A DNA stretch of 64,000 bases. Source: Bacteroidaceae bacterium (lineage in GTDB: Bacteria; Bacteroidota; Bacteroidia; Bacteroidales; Bacteroidaceae). A model generated the notes under the pieces. The model searched no databases, was not told the DNA's origin, and saw nothing but the letters and a program-made list of their open reading frames with translations. Made by a program: the position numbers and the translations under genes. Location: contig JAFXTO010000010.1 of the NCBI GenBank assembly GCA_017535725.1, forward strand, positions 1 to 64,000, given 5' to 3'. How positions within the stretch are numbered: position 1 is the first letter of the stretch; each line of letters opens with the position of its first letter. This document shows, one piece after another, positions 24,154 to 34,557 of the stretch.

Positions 24154-27024
24154 ATGGAAAACAGTATTCTCAAGCGAAGGCTCGCAAGCAGAGTGAGCCG
24201 ACTGTTTGCTGCAACGCTACTCGTTGGTGGTCCGCTGGGATGGTCGTCGTGTACCGACGATTTGCTCACTGGCACCCCGACGTGGTTGGGTAGCAGCATT
24301 TATGAAGAGCTGGAGAGCCGCGGCGACTTTCAGACGACGTTGGATCTCATCAATGACCCGGATCTTTCGGAAACGAACTATCCCGACATGCTTCGTCGCA
24401 CGGGTAGCCTTACGCTATTCGTTGCCGATGATGCTGCATGGTCGCGATTCTTGCAGAAACGCGGCGTCTCTTCGGTCAATGCACTGTCGAAGGCTGAAAA
24501 GAAGAACCTCCTGAAGGGTGCAATGATTAACAACGCGTACCTCATCGAATTGCTCAGCAACCGTCCTGGTGACCCACCAGCCGAGGGAACTTTCATGCGC
24601 CGCGAATCGCGTTTGGACATTTCCGACTCCATTCCAGTAATCATGTCCTCGGAGATTCCGGCACTCAACCCTGCTCGTGTGTCATACGATGCTGCTGGCA
24701 ACGCAATAACTACCGATTACTGGGCTGCTGTACGTGGTCGTAAGAATCTATACCTTTATAAAGACAATACCACGCCGACGATGGTTCATTTCACTCCTGA
24801 CTTTATGATTACGAATGACATCTTGACGGAGGATATTCAGAAGTTGACCAACGGAGAGTGTGAGGATGTGGATAGAAGCTACATCAACGGACAGCCTATC
24901 GCCAAGAACGAAGGCCGTTGGCCAGAAAAGGATGTGAATCCCGACGGCTCGCAGAAGAAGTTCCTTCAGGATATCACTTGTCAGAACGGTTATATCCATG
25001 TCTTGGAACGTGTGCCGGAACCCTTACCCAATATGGCAGAGATTATCCGCACGAAGCCCCAGTTCAGCATTTTTAGTTCCCTCTTGGAGCGCTACAGCTA
25101 CCCGCAGTTCATAGGTACCCGTGAAATGGACGGAAAGGTGGACTCCATCTTTGTGAAGCGTTATTTCAACGAAGGTAATGAGGAACGCGCGCTGAACACT
25201 GTGACGGAGACCAATACCAAGCTTAGTGAAGTTTTGGCCCTTGATCCCGGATGGAACAACTACTGTATCAACACGAACTCCAATACAATCACATCGGGCA
25301 GCGACGGAGCTGCTATCTTCGTGCCCACCGACGAGTGGATGCAGTACTACCTTACTACGGGAGAAGGACGCGCCATCGGAGCCAAGTATGGCAATAGCTG
25401 GGATAACGTACCCGACGAAATCGTTATTCCTTTCCTGAACAACTGCATCAAGAGCAGCCTCATCTCCACGACTCCCAGTAAGTTCGAGAACGTGAAGAAT
25501 ACCCAGTCAGAATCAATGGGCCTCACCATTGACAAGGTGGACAGCTGCTTCATGGCTTGTAACGGTGTCGTCTATCAGATGGATGCCGTTTATGTGGCTC
25601 CTGACCACCAGAGCGTCTTCTTCCCCGTTCGCCTGCGTCAGGATCAGGACCAGAGCATTATGTACCGTTTTATCTCCGATACGCGGCACAAGCCCTCTGG
25701 AGATAAGAAATGGACCATGAACTGGACGGGTTATGAGAATATGGCATACGTCAACTCTATGGCTTCTACCTACAGCTATCTCCTGCCCAAGGATGATGCT
25801 TTCAGCGCCTTCATAGATCCTTATTCTATTTATGAGCGCAAGCCTGCAGGATACAAGTTCTATGTAGAGCCCTCCGACCAGAACTTCCCCGTTTCGGCAA
25901 CGATTTATGAGGCCGAGTTGGATTCAGCAACGATGAAATATGTCGTCTCTGAGACTCCCACTACTTTCCAGCCTCGTACGTACGATACGACCTCTGGTAA
26001 GGCAGACGGTGGTCTGGGTCTTATCAACAACCGTCTTTCTGATTTCTTCGAGAACCTGATTATCGTCCATGGTCAGAAGGGCGCCGAGACCTTCCATGTA
26101 GGCCAGAGCATCTACCTCACCAAGGGTGGCAATCCTATCCAGGTTCGTTTTGATGGTGGTAAGGTGACGGGCATTGCCGGTAGTGCACAGATGGAAGAAG
26201 GAACCTTCCTTACTGTTTCCGATGTCTATGATCTCACGGAGAACGGAAACGGTGTCTCCTACCTCCTTGACGAACTTCCCACGACAACCCTGAGAACTCC
26301 TTACGAGGTCATCAACGATTCCGTGAAATATCCAGAGTTCACCCCCTTCGCAGACCTGCTCGCCAGTTCTTCCATCCTCAGTACAGAAGGCAGCTTTGAC
26401 GGCACTCATGTCTGTATCGGCCGTGCGCTGAACATCCTCGGTAACTTCCACTATACCATCTTTGTCCCGAAGGCTGAGAAAATCAATGCGCTCGTGGCTT
26501 CTCACAAGCTCCCCTCCTTAGAAGAATATGACGGTTGGGCTGCTGTGCTGGATTCTGCCATTGCCTTTAATCGTGATGGTCTGTTGACCGATGCCGAATT
26601 GGATTCCGTCCGTGTCCTGAAGGATTCCTGCCAGAACATTATCCAGACGACCATCAATAATTTCATCCGTTATCATGTGCAAGACGGTTCTATTTATATA
26701 GGTGGTGAACAAGGCCAGGGTGTCTACGAGACCGCATCCTTCGATGAGGACGCAAGCCGTTTCCGCCGTCTCAATGTGAACAACACGAGTGCCGGTATCA
26801 CCGTGACCGATGCCAGTAACAAGACTGTCAACGTGGTAAGCTCCGGCAGCAATATCGTATCCCGTCAGTATGTCTTCGATAAGACCACGCGCTGGTACTA
26901 CATCACGTCGCCTGTTGTCATCCACCTTATCGACGACGTCCTCCTTTATTCCAACGACCAGCTGCTTCCCGACGGTTTCCCCTATCCCGTGCCGCTCACA
27001 CGCGCTGAAGTAAAACGCAAATAA
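24154..27024 (+). CDS. Large fasciclin (FAS1)-repeat lipoprotein, first gene of the SusCD locus
   Basis: The 956-residue protein has a lipobox GWSSC (Cys33) and is probably surface-exposed. FAS1-like segments are seen at about 38-150 (LTLFVADDAAWSRFL), 305-460 (AAIFVPTDEWMQYYL), 515-580 (YSYLLPKDDAFSAFI) and 725-850 (YTIFVPKAEKINALV, then a NFIRYHVQDGSIYIGG block). FAS1 domains mediate adhesion or protein binding. It is followed after 12 bases by a SusC gene, so it probably partners the transporter. No catalytic signature noted. The ligand is unknown. Confidence 0.82.
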   Translation: MENSILKRRLASRVSRLFAATLLVGGPLGWSSCTDDLLTGTPTWLGSSIYEELESRGDFQTTLDLINDPDLSETNYPDMLRRTGSLTLFVADDAAWSRFLQKRGVSSVNALSKAEKKNLLKGAMINNAYLIELLSNRPGDPPAEGTFMRRESRLDISDSIPVIMSSEIPALNPARVSYDAAGNAITTDYWAAVRGRKNLYLYKDNTTPTMVHFTPDFMITNDILTEDIQKLTNGECEDVDRSYINGQPIAKNEGRWPEKDVNPDGSQKKFLQDITCQNGYIHVLERVPEPLPNMAEIIRTKPQFSIFSSLLERYSYPQFIGTREMDGKVDSIFVKRYFNEGNEERALNTVTETNTKLSEVLALDPGWNNYCINTNSNTITSGSDGAAIFVPTDEWMQYYLTTGEGRAIGAKYGNSWDNVPDEIVIPFLNNCIKSSLISTTPSKFENVKNTQSESMGLTIDKVDSCFMACNGVVYQMDAVYVAPDHQSVFFPVRLRQDQDQSIMYRFISDTRHKPSGDKKWTMNWTGYENMAYVNSMASTYSYLLPKDDAFSAFIDPYSIYERKPAGYKFYVEPSDQNFPVSATIYEAELDSATMKYVVSETPTTFQPRTYDTTSGKADGGLGLINNRLSDFFENLIIVHGQKGAETFHVGQSIYLTKGGNPIQVRFDGGKVTGIAGSAQMEEGTFLTVSDVYDLTENGNGVSYLLDELPTTTLRTPYEVINDSVKYPEFTPFADLLASSSILSTEGSFDGTHVCIGRALNILGNFHYTIFVPKAEKINALVASHKLPSLEEYDGWAAVLDSAIAFNRDGLLTDAELDSVRVLKDSCQNIIQTTINNFIRYHVQDGSIYIGGEQGQGVYETASFDEDASRFRRLNVNNTSAGITVTDASNKTVNVVSSGSNIVSRQYVFDKTTRWYYITSPVVIHLIDDVLLYSNDQLLPDGFPYPVPLTRAEVKRK

Positions 27025-27036
27025 ACAGGTCCGAAG

Positions 27037-30000
27037 ATGAAAACACTAAGATATTACATAACGCTTAGCCTCATGCTGGTCAGTTCACTGGCAATGGCTC
27101 AGATTTCGCGCATCAGCGGTACTGTCAGTGATGACATTGATGTACTTCCTGGTGCCAGCGTGGCGGAAGTTGACGCATCCAATCGTGTCATCAACGCTAC
27201 CGTGACCGATATGAATGGTAACTTCGTCCTTCCTATCAAGAGTGCGAAGAACCAACTGCGCATCAGCTTCATGGGCTACAAGACCCAGCAGCTGCCTATT
27301 AATAAGAATGTATTCAAGGTTACGATGCAGGATGCCACCAAGACGATGAAGGAAGTCGTCAAGACTGCCAAAAAGAAGATGAAGACTTCCGGTCTGGCCA
27401 TCCCAGAGCGTGAGGTCAGCTTCTCTGCACAGGGCATCTCCGCCAAGGAGTTCGAAGGCCTCGGCATCACTTCCGTCGACGAAGCCCTGCAGGGACGTAT
27501 CGCCGGTCTGGATATCGTGATGAACTCCGGTGACCTCGGTTCCGGTACCAGCATGCGTCTGCGTGGTGCCACCACCGTTTCAACCCTGACTTCCAACGAA
27601 CCGCTGATTGTTGTCAACGGCAATGTATGGAGCGTAGACCTTTCTGACTTCGATGTTGCTACTGCTAACGATGAGAAGTTTGCACAACTCCTGAATGTCA
27701 ACACGGAGGATATCGAGGATATCAAGGTGCTGAAGGATGCTGCCGCAACAGCTATCTGGGGTTCACAGGGTGCTAATGGTGTCATCGAAATCACCACCAA
27801 GCGTGGTCGCAAGGGCCCGCCCCGTGTGAATTACTCCGTGAAGATGACCATGACCCACCAGCCCGAAGGTATCAAGTTGCTCGACGGTGACCACTACACC
27901 ATGCTTCTGAAGGAATCCTACTTCAACCCCCAGCAGCAGACCTACGTCGGTCAAGTGCGTGAGCTCAACTACGACGAGACCTATTCCGAGTTCCTGATGT
28001 TCAACAAGAACACCGATTGGGTGGATCTCGTCAAAAAGAATGGTCTGCGCCAGAACCACTACATCACCATTGATGGTGGTGACGAGAAGACACAGTTCCG
28101 TATATCAGGTGGTTACGACCATGAGACGGGTACCATCATCGAGCAGAAGCTCAACCGTTTCACCACTCGTATGGCTCTTGACTATTCCGTCAACGACCGC
28201 ATCACCATCAACTCTAACTTCTCGTTGACATACACGAAGAACAACCGCAATTACGACGGACTTCTTGGTATCGCCTATAAGAAGATGCCTAACCTCTCAC
28301 CCTATCGTTATGAATATGATGCCGAAGGTACAGCATACAATACCGGAGAGTATTACGTTGTTCCTCGCTATGCCTTCACGGATTATGGCCGATTGACCAC
28401 CGCGCAGAGCAATAACTTCAACGACCAGCGTGACCTCCATAACCCGTTGGCAAGTGCGAAGTACGCCAAGAATGACCAGACGACCTACGACATCCAGCCG
28501 GAACTTATCCTGAACTACAAACTCCTCGGCTTGGACGACCAAAGCCATCAGTTGAACTACCAGGGTAAGGTGCTCGTTCAGGTTTATAACGAATACACCG
28601 ACCAGAGTTTCCCCGGTTCGCTTGTCACGGATAACTACTGGGATACAGGTACAGCTTACAGTTTCTCGCGCAAGAACCTTGCATTCACCACCACGCACAC
28701 CCTGAATTTCCAGCCCCACTTCAAAAACGAGGACCACTACCTCCTTGCCATGGGACGCTTCCAGCTTGTCAGTGGTAGTTCCAGTAACCAGAGTACGAAT
28801 GTCAACCGTCTGCCTGCCGACCTTGAGTCCGTCACTTCCGGTGCTCACGTCACAGGCATGGGCAGTGGTTTCAACGAGTGGCGTTCGCTTTACTACACCT
28901 TCTCCACGCACTACAGCTACAAGAGCCGCTATATGTTTGACTTCTCCATGCGTCTCGATGCTACTACCAAGTTCGGCCCGAACAACCGATGGGGTTACTT
29001 CCCCGCCATCTCAGGTCGTTGGAATATCATCGACGAGCCTTGGATGGAATGGGCACGCGACAAGATAAAGATGAGTATGTTCAGCGTACGTCCCGGTTGG
29101 GGTCTTGTTGGTAACCCTCCAGGACAGGACTACCTCTACATGAACAGCTTCAGTCAGGGATCACGCTACCTGAATCAGGTGTCCATGAATCCCAGCGGAC
29201 TGAAACTGACAGAACTCAAGTGGGAGAATATCTACACCTGGAACCTTGGTATCAACCTCAACTTTTTCGACGACCGTCTCAAGTTCGTTTTGGATCTCTA
29301 CCGCCGCACCACGAAGGACATGCTTATGGGCAATGCCGGTATTCCTTCCAGCAACGGTTGGTCTTCGCTCGCTTACAAGAATGTCGGTGACATGAAGAAC
29401 GAAGGTTGGGAGTTCCAGATCGACGGCGAGCGCTTGCTCAAGAAAGGTAAGTTCTATGTCGATGCATACGTCAACTTCGCCAACAACCGCAACGTCATCA
29501 CTGCTATGGATCCTCAGGTCCTTGCAGGGTTGAACATCGACTGGACAGAGAACAACCGCAGCGTGCTCCAGCGCGTGCAGCTGAACAACCCCTTCGGTTC
29601 TATCTATGGCTTCAAGTACAAAGGTGTTTACATGTACAACTATGATACTGCCCGCAGGCTTGTGCGCGAGGATAACCGCAACAACAAGGCCAATGGCACC
29701 ACGGTAGACCGTCTTCAGGAGAACATCAACAAGGGTTGGACTTATCCTATCGTTCTCAACTCCGACGGAACGTACGTCAAGGATGCACAGGGCGACCCCA
29801 TCCAGATGCGCTTTGCCTATAAGACATCGTCTGGCACGGGCTTCAAGTTCAAGGGTGGTGACGCCATCTATGAGGATGTGAACAACGATGGTAACATCAA
29901 CCAGCTCGACATCATGTACCTCGGCAACTCCCTGCCTCGTCTGACGGGTGGTTTCGGTTTCACGTTGCACTACGACCGTTGGGCCCTGCGTGCGAACTTC

Positions 30001-30429
30001 AACTACCGTATCGACTACGACATCCTGAACATGGCTCGTCTTGATATGGAGTCCATGATTTCCAACAACAACCAGAGCGAAGCCGTCAACTACCGCTGGC
30101 GCAAGGAAGGTGACATCACCACCATTCCCCGTGCAATGTTCGGTAACGGCACAAACTACAACACCCTCATCAGCGATCGCTTCGTAGAGGACGGAACCTT
30201 CCTGCGTCTGAACTTCCTGCAGATAAGCTATGGCTTCGACCCGAAGAAGCTGAAGAAGTGGCACATGAGCACCTTGAACTTCTATGCCAGTGCCAACAAC
30301 CTCTTCTGCCTGACGAAGTATTCCGGCGTGGATCCTGAAATCGGTTATGGCGGCTACGGTGTGACCACCGACGGCTCCCAGACTCCGCGTTCCAAGTCCT
30401 ACACCGTAGGTCTCACCATTGGTTTCTAA
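27037..30429 (+). CDS. SusC/RagA-type TonB-dependent outer-membrane transporter
   Basis: The 1130-residue protein has a signal peptide (cleavage after AMA, residue 21), a carboxypeptidase-regulatory-like domain (about 25-90: ISGTVSDDIDVLPGASVAEV), a plug domain (about 130-260: GIAGLDIVMNSGDLGSG-type region, EPLIVVNGNV, IKVLKDAAATAIWGSQGANG), then a 22-strand barrel ending YTVGLTIGF. The typical SusC motif DAAATAIWGSQGANGVIEI is intact. It would import a ligand captured by the SusD homologue 20 bases downstream. Substrate unknown, since the operon has no degrading enzymes. Confidence 0.95.
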   Translation: MKTLRYYITLSLMLVSSLAMAQISRISGTVSDDIDVLPGASVAEVDASNRVINATVTDMNGNFVLPIKSAKNQLRISFMGYKTQQLPINKNVFKVTMQDATKTMKEVVKTAKKKMKTSGLAIPEREVSFSAQGISAKEFEGLGITSVDEALQGRIAGLDIVMNSGDLGSGTSMRLRGATTVSTLTSNEPLIVVNGNVWSVDLSDFDVATANDEKFAQLLNVNTEDIEDIKVLKDAAATAIWGSQGANGVIEITTKRGRKGPPRVNYSVKMTMTHQPEGIKLLDGDHYTMLLKESYFNPQQQTYVGQVRELNYDETYSEFLMFNKNTDWVDLVKKNGLRQNHYITIDGGDEKTQFRISGGYDHETGTIIEQKLNRFTTRMALDYSVNDRITINSNFSLTYTKNNRNYDGLLGIAYKKMPNLSPYRYEYDAEGTAYNTGEYYVVPRYAFTDYGRLTTAQSNNFNDQRDLHNPLASAKYAKNDQTTYDIQPELILNYKLLGLDDQSHQLNYQGKVLVQVYNEYTDQSFPGSLVTDNYWDTGTAYSFSRKNLAFTTTHTLNFQPHFKNEDHYLLAMGRFQLVSGSSSNQSTNVNRLPADLESVTSGAHVTGMGSGFNEWRSLYYTFSTHYSYKSRYMFDFSMRLDATTKFGPNNRWGYFPAISGRWNIIDEPWMEWARDKIKMSMFSVRPGWGLVGNPPGQDYLYMNSFSQGSRYLNQVSMNPSGLKLTELKWENIYTWNLGINLNFFDDRLKFVLDLYRRTTKDMLMGNAGIPSSNGWSSLAYKNVGDMKNEGWEFQIDGERLLKKGKFYVDAYVNFANNRNVITAMDPQVLAGLNIDWTENNRSVLQRVQLNNPFGSIYGFKYKGVYMYNYDTARRLVREDNRNNKANGTTVDRLQENINKGWTYPIVLNSDGTYVKDAQGDPIQMRFAYKTSSGTGFKFKGGDAIYEDVNNDGNINQLDIMYLGNSLPRLTGGFGFTLHYDRWALRANFNYRIDYDILNMARLDMESMISNNNQSEAVNYRWRKEGDITTIPRAMFGNGTNYNTLISDRFVEDGTFLRLNFLQISYGFDPKKLKKWHMSTLNFYASANNLFCLTKYSGVDPEIGYGGYGVTTDGSQTPRSKSYTVGLTIGF

Positions 30430-30449
30430 CATCAAGCAAGATTGAAGAT

Positions 30450-32255
30450 ATGAAACACCTATATAATATTATAAAGAACGCTGCACTGGCCGTATGTGTC
30501 GGCCTGCTTGCAGCCAGTTGTGCCGACTTCCTCGAGATTGAGCCTCGCGACATCGTTACGGAGGACAACTTCTGGAACGAGAAATCTGACATTGATCAGA
30601 TGGTGGCAGGTTGCTATGCATCCATGCAGACCGAGGATTTCATCAACCGCTGCATCGTCTGGGGTGAACTCCGCAGCGACAACATCTTCCCAGGCAACAA
30701 TGTGCAGAACGACCACTATGACCTCTACCAGACCCTGCGTGAGAACCTGCTGTCCACCAATCAGTTCACGAACTGGAGCAGTTTCTATGCAGTCATTAAC
30801 AAGTGCAATACCATCATTCGTATGGCTCCCGTCGTCAGCGAGAAGGATCCCTCTTATCGCGAGAGCGACGTCCGTGCTACCATCGCAGAAGTGACGGCAT
30901 TGCGTTCTCTCTGCTACTTCTACCTGATTCGTGCATTTGAGGATGTGCCCTTCTACCGCGAGAGCGTACAGCAGGAGGACGAGGTTCACTACCTCGCACC
31001 CAGCTCCTTTGACTACATCCTGAAGGAAATCATCAAGGACCTCGAAGAGGTCAAGGGCGATGCTATTTCACGCTATCCTGTCACTGGTACAGATGCCATT
31101 GGCGGCACTTACAACAGCAATTGCAACCGCATCACCCGCTACGGTATCGATGCTATCCTCTGCGATATGTATCTTTGGACGGGCGAATGGGACAAGTGTA
31201 TTGCTTGCGCCGAGGAAATCATGGACCGCAAGGCTGCTGACTACAAGGAGTTCTACGGCAACCAGACCAGCAGCAGCTCTTCGTCGGCAACGCCAAAGGA
31301 GATGAATCCTGCGCCTTACGGTAGGGTGGCTTACCTCTATGATAATCCACGTCAGAATCCGTCAATGGCCTTCAATGCTATCTTTGGAACGGGTAACAGC
31401 TTTGAGAGTATCTTTGAGCTGAGTTTCAACTGGAACAGCAATGCCACCAGTTTTGTGAAGAGCATGTCTCTTGCACGCTTCTACGGCTCTGGAAACACGA
31501 ACACCTCTCTTGGTCCCAACAACTCTGGAGCAGGTTATCTCACCGTCAGCCCCAGTATCGTCAGTGATGTGAAGTCCAAGGCTTGGACCTACTTCCAGCA
31601 TCAGTACGACCTCCGTTTCTACAACATGATAGGTCCGGAGAGTAATGACTACAGCACCGGCTTCATCCGCAAGTTGGTGGCCGAGCGCTTTAACATTACT
31701 GCTGGTGGAACCAGTGCAGACATTCCTTTCAGCAGTGCGTTCACCTTGGATAGGGAGTTCAATCGCAACTGGATTTTCTATCGCCTGACCGACGTGATGC
31801 TCATGGAAGCTGAGGCCCTCTTGCAGAAAGCTTCTGACGAAAGCGCTGCCGATTACACGGACCTCCTTCATCAGGCCTTCGACCTCATCTATCTGGTCAA
31901 CCTCCGTTCGCTCTCCGACGAGTCCCGCAAGCTGGCTACCAACGCGCCTGCTCTGGCCACTCGCAACCTGATGATTACCTTCCTCATGAAAGAGCGTAAT
32001 CGTGAGCTGATGTTCGAAGGCAAACGCTGGTTCGACCTCGTGCGCTATGCCTATCGCGAGGGTAAACCCGATATCCTGCGTGCCAACGTTCCTTCTTCCA
32101 AGACGACGGGTGGCAGCAGCTCCAACCGCGGCTTCCCCAGCATGTCTCATCTCTTCTGGCCCTACAACAAGGAAGAATTGAAGGTCAACACGAACCTCAC
32201 GCAGAAGGCTATCTATAAGAACGAAGCCAGTGAGGGCATTGAAATGAATAAATAA
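30450..32255 (+). CDS. SusD/RagB-type surface lipoprotein
   Basis: The 601-residue protein has a lipobox LLAASC (Cys24) followed by ADFLEIEPRDIVTEDNFWNE, the characteristic SusD N-terminus. TPR-like helices include ATIAEVTALRSLCYFYLIRA, and the C-terminal part has MITFLMKERNRELMFEGKRW with FDLVRY, the conserved end of SusD/RagB. It caps the upstream SusC and binds ligand. A poly-Ser stretch (SSSSSAT) lies near 276. Confidence 0.95.
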   Translation: MKHLYNIIKNAALAVCVGLLAASCADFLEIEPRDIVTEDNFWNEKSDIDQMVAGCYASMQTEDFINRCIVWGELRSDNIFPGNNVQNDHYDLYQTLRENLLSTNQFTNWSSFYAVINKCNTIIRMAPVVSEKDPSYRESDVRATIAEVTALRSLCYFYLIRAFEDVPFYRESVQQEDEVHYLAPSSFDYILKEIIKDLEEVKGDAISRYPVTGTDAIGGTYNSNCNRITRYGIDAILCDMYLWTGEWDKCIACAEEIMDRKAADYKEFYGNQTSSSSSSATPKEMNPAPYGRVAYLYDNPRQNPSMAFNAIFGTGNSFESIFELSFNWNSNATSFVKSMSLARFYGSGNTNTSLGPNNSGAGYLTVSPSIVSDVKSKAWTYFQHQYDLRFYNMIGPESNDYSTGFIRKLVAERFNITAGGTSADIPFSSAFTLDREFNRNWIFYRLTDVMLMEAEALLQKASDESAADYTDLLHQAFDLIYLVNLRSLSDESRKLATNAPALATRNLMITFLMKERNRELMFEGKRWFDLVRYAYREGKPDILRANVPSSKTTGGSSSNRGFPSMSHLFWPYNKEELKVNTNLTQKAIYKNEASEGIEMNK

Positions 32256-32275
32256 AAACTGCATATTAGAAGACT

Positions 32276-34516
32276 ATGAAAAGGATAAATCACTATTTCA
32301 CACAGGTGGCAGCCGTCGTGGCTGTGGCCGTGAGTGCCCTCTCACTGACTTCGTGCAACGACGACATCGCCGTTGATGACCTGTACACCTACAAGGCCGA
32401 GATGCTTAGTGACTGGCTCCGAAACAACGAGGACTTCTCCGAGTTCGCTGCCATTGTGGAACGTGCTGGCAAGATGGACCTCTTCTCCACCTACGGCACT
32501 TATACTTGCTTTGCTCCTACGAACGCAGCCGTCAGGGAGTACCTGCAGTCCCGTGGTCTTTCGTCCGTGAGCCAGCTCTCCGTAGAGGACTGCGACACCC
32601 TCGCTTGCACGGCCGTTCTTGACCGCATGTACTTCACCACAGAACTGGGCGAGGAACTTGCTCAGGCAGCTGACGACGCTTCCTCCAATGTCGAGAAGAC
32701 CGCCTGGATGGCTTCCACCAACCTGCTCGGACGCTATCTCAGTATCGAGGCTATTCCCATCACTGTGGAACAGGAACAGTGGGATGGAACCATTCAGGAA
32801 GTGGAAGCTACCACTTATCGCATCAACAAGACCGGCACCATCATCTATGCCCTGCAGAACGACTCCGTGGAGAATGGTGTGGTGCATCCCGTGGATGGCC
32901 TCGTGGCATCTTCCTCAGAGACCCTGCCCGTGCTCCTGAAGAACGACCCCAATATCAGCATCTTTAATCTCTGTCTTGAGATGACGGGCCTGACCCAGAC
33001 CATGTATCGCACCAAGGATGCCAGCTATGATCCTTATTACTGGCGCGACGAGAAGAAACTCGAGCGTGAGGAGGGGTACTTCTCAGGTGCCCAGCGTGAC
33101 TACTGCCACGTGCCTCAGGAACGTCGCTTCGGCTTCACCGCTTTCTTCGTGCCCGACAGCATTCTGGCACACTACAGCCAGTATGCTGAGGAAACCAAGT
33201 GGGTGGATGGCGTTGGCTGGAACCGCGACATTACCTCCTGGGAAGACCTCTACGACTACGCTTGCTTCGTCTATCCCGAAGGAGCCGGCTCCAGCTACTA
33301 TGGCAAGGATGCAGAGGCCCTCAAGGATCCTCGCAACCCCCTGTATAAGCTCATTGCCTACCACCTCCTCAACCGCAAGGGCATGTACAACAAGCTTTAT
33401 ACCAACTGCTCCATTTACCACTCCCTGGTGAACTCCACCGAATGGTACAGTACGATGAATCCTCTTTCCACGCTGAAGGTGGAGCACATTTCTGCATTGG
33501 TCAACCGCTATCGTGGTGACTCACGTCCCAATACCCTCTACCTCAACCGTATGTATGATCCTGCTCGTCCTGCCTTGACCCATCGTGGTGCTATCGTCAG
33601 TCCCTCTGTTGCCAGTGGACTCACGCAGGAAGCCATCAATGGTGTGTATTACTACATCGACCGCATCATTGACTACGGCAAGGAGACCCACAGAACGGTG
33701 TTCAACGCACGTATGCGCATGGACCTTTATACACTCTTCCCCGAGTTTATGAACAACGACCTTCGTACGACGATTACTCACGGTGCAGGTATTCCGACGG
33801 AAGACCCCAATGCTCCCGCCAAGAACTACATCTTCCCTCCCGGCTACTTGGATAACGTGGAACTCTCGGAGGACGGTGACTTCTTCCTCCAGAACTGCCG
33901 CAACTACTTCTGGAGCTACGAGGGCGATGAGCTCAACCTGCGTTCGGACAACGACTCCTACGACATCACCTTCAACCTTCCCAGTGTACCCTCCGGTCAG
34001 TACCAGATTCGTCTCGGCTTCTGTGCTATGGCCAACCGCGGTATTGCTCAGTTCTATGTGGACAACATACCTCAGGGCATTCCTCTTGATATGCGTAACA
34101 CGGACGATGCCATCTTTGCCCAGCGCATTGGCGGTTGGGTCTCCATCCCCGGTACCGGTACTCCTACGGGAACTCAGAAAGCTCGTATCGACCAGTCCAA
34201 GAAGGATATGCACAACCTCGGCTGGTACCATGCTCCGCGCTCCACGCGTTACTCCTGGACCAGTGGTAACCACCAGAGCCAAGTCTTGGATGACCTTCAG
34301 CTCAGAACCGACAACTCTGGTGCTGCTTCCGAGGCGGCGCGTAATGTCCGCAAGGTGCTCTTCGAAGGATATCTCGATGGAGCCAAGCAGCACACCATGC
34401 GCATCCGTTCCGTTATGGCCATCGGTGGAGCTGAGCTGATGCTTGACTACATCGAGATTGTTCCCAAGAGCGTCTACGGCGTCGATAGCGAAGATGCCGC
34501 TGAGGACGATAACTAA
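32276..34516 (+). CDS. Fasciclin-domain lipoprotein with C-terminal beta-sandwich-like region
   Basis: The 746-residue protein has a lipobox SLTSC (Cys27). A FAS1-like domain spans about 40-215 (FAAIVERAGKMDLFSTYGTY, TCFAPTNAAVREYLQ), with a second segment at about 220-400 (FGFTAFFVPDSILAHY). The final 240 residues (WSYEGDELNLRSDNDSYDITF, PSGQYQIRLGFCAMANRG) look like a beta-sandwich of the kind found in carbohydrate- or ligand-binding modules; this is a reading of strand pattern only. It sits 20 bases after SusD, in the same operon. Confidence 0.8.
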   Translation: MKRINHYFTQVAAVVAVAVSALSLTSCNDDIAVDDLYTYKAEMLSDWLRNNEDFSEFAAIVERAGKMDLFSTYGTYTCFAPTNAAVREYLQSRGLSSVSQLSVEDCDTLACTAVLDRMYFTTELGEELAQAADDASSNVEKTAWMASTNLLGRYLSIEAIPITVEQEQWDGTIQEVEATTYRINKTGTIIYALQNDSVENGVVHPVDGLVASSSETLPVLLKNDPNISIFNLCLEMTGLTQTMYRTKDASYDPYYWRDEKKLEREEGYFSGAQRDYCHVPQERRFGFTAFFVPDSILAHYSQYAEETKWVDGVGWNRDITSWEDLYDYACFVYPEGAGSSYYGKDAEALKDPRNPLYKLIAYHLLNRKGMYNKLYTNCSIYHSLVNSTEWYSTMNPLSTLKVEHISALVNRYRGDSRPNTLYLNRMYDPARPALTHRGAIVSPSVASGLTQEAINGVYYYIDRIIDYGKETHRTVFNARMRMDLYTLFPEFMNNDLRTTITHGAGIPTEDPNAPAKNYIFPPGYLDNVELSEDGDFFLQNCRNYFWSYEGDELNLRSDNDSYDITFNLPSVPSGQYQIRLGFCAMANRGIAQFYVDNIPQGIPLDMRNTDDAIFAQRIGGWVSIPGTGTPTGTQKARIDQSKKDMHNLGWYHAPRSTRYSWTSGNHQSQVLDDLQLRTDNSGAASEAARNVRKVLFEGYLDGAKQHTMRIRSVMAIGGAELMLDYIEIVPKSVYGVDSEDAAEDDN

Positions 34517-34557
34517 GGCTCTTTTAAACGTATCTTTAACCCGAATAACAATCAGCA

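Noticed and set aside
29161-30435. 424-residue open frame opposite the first SusC
   Set aside because: Shadow of the SusC gene; low-complexity Val/Glu-rich product with no motif.
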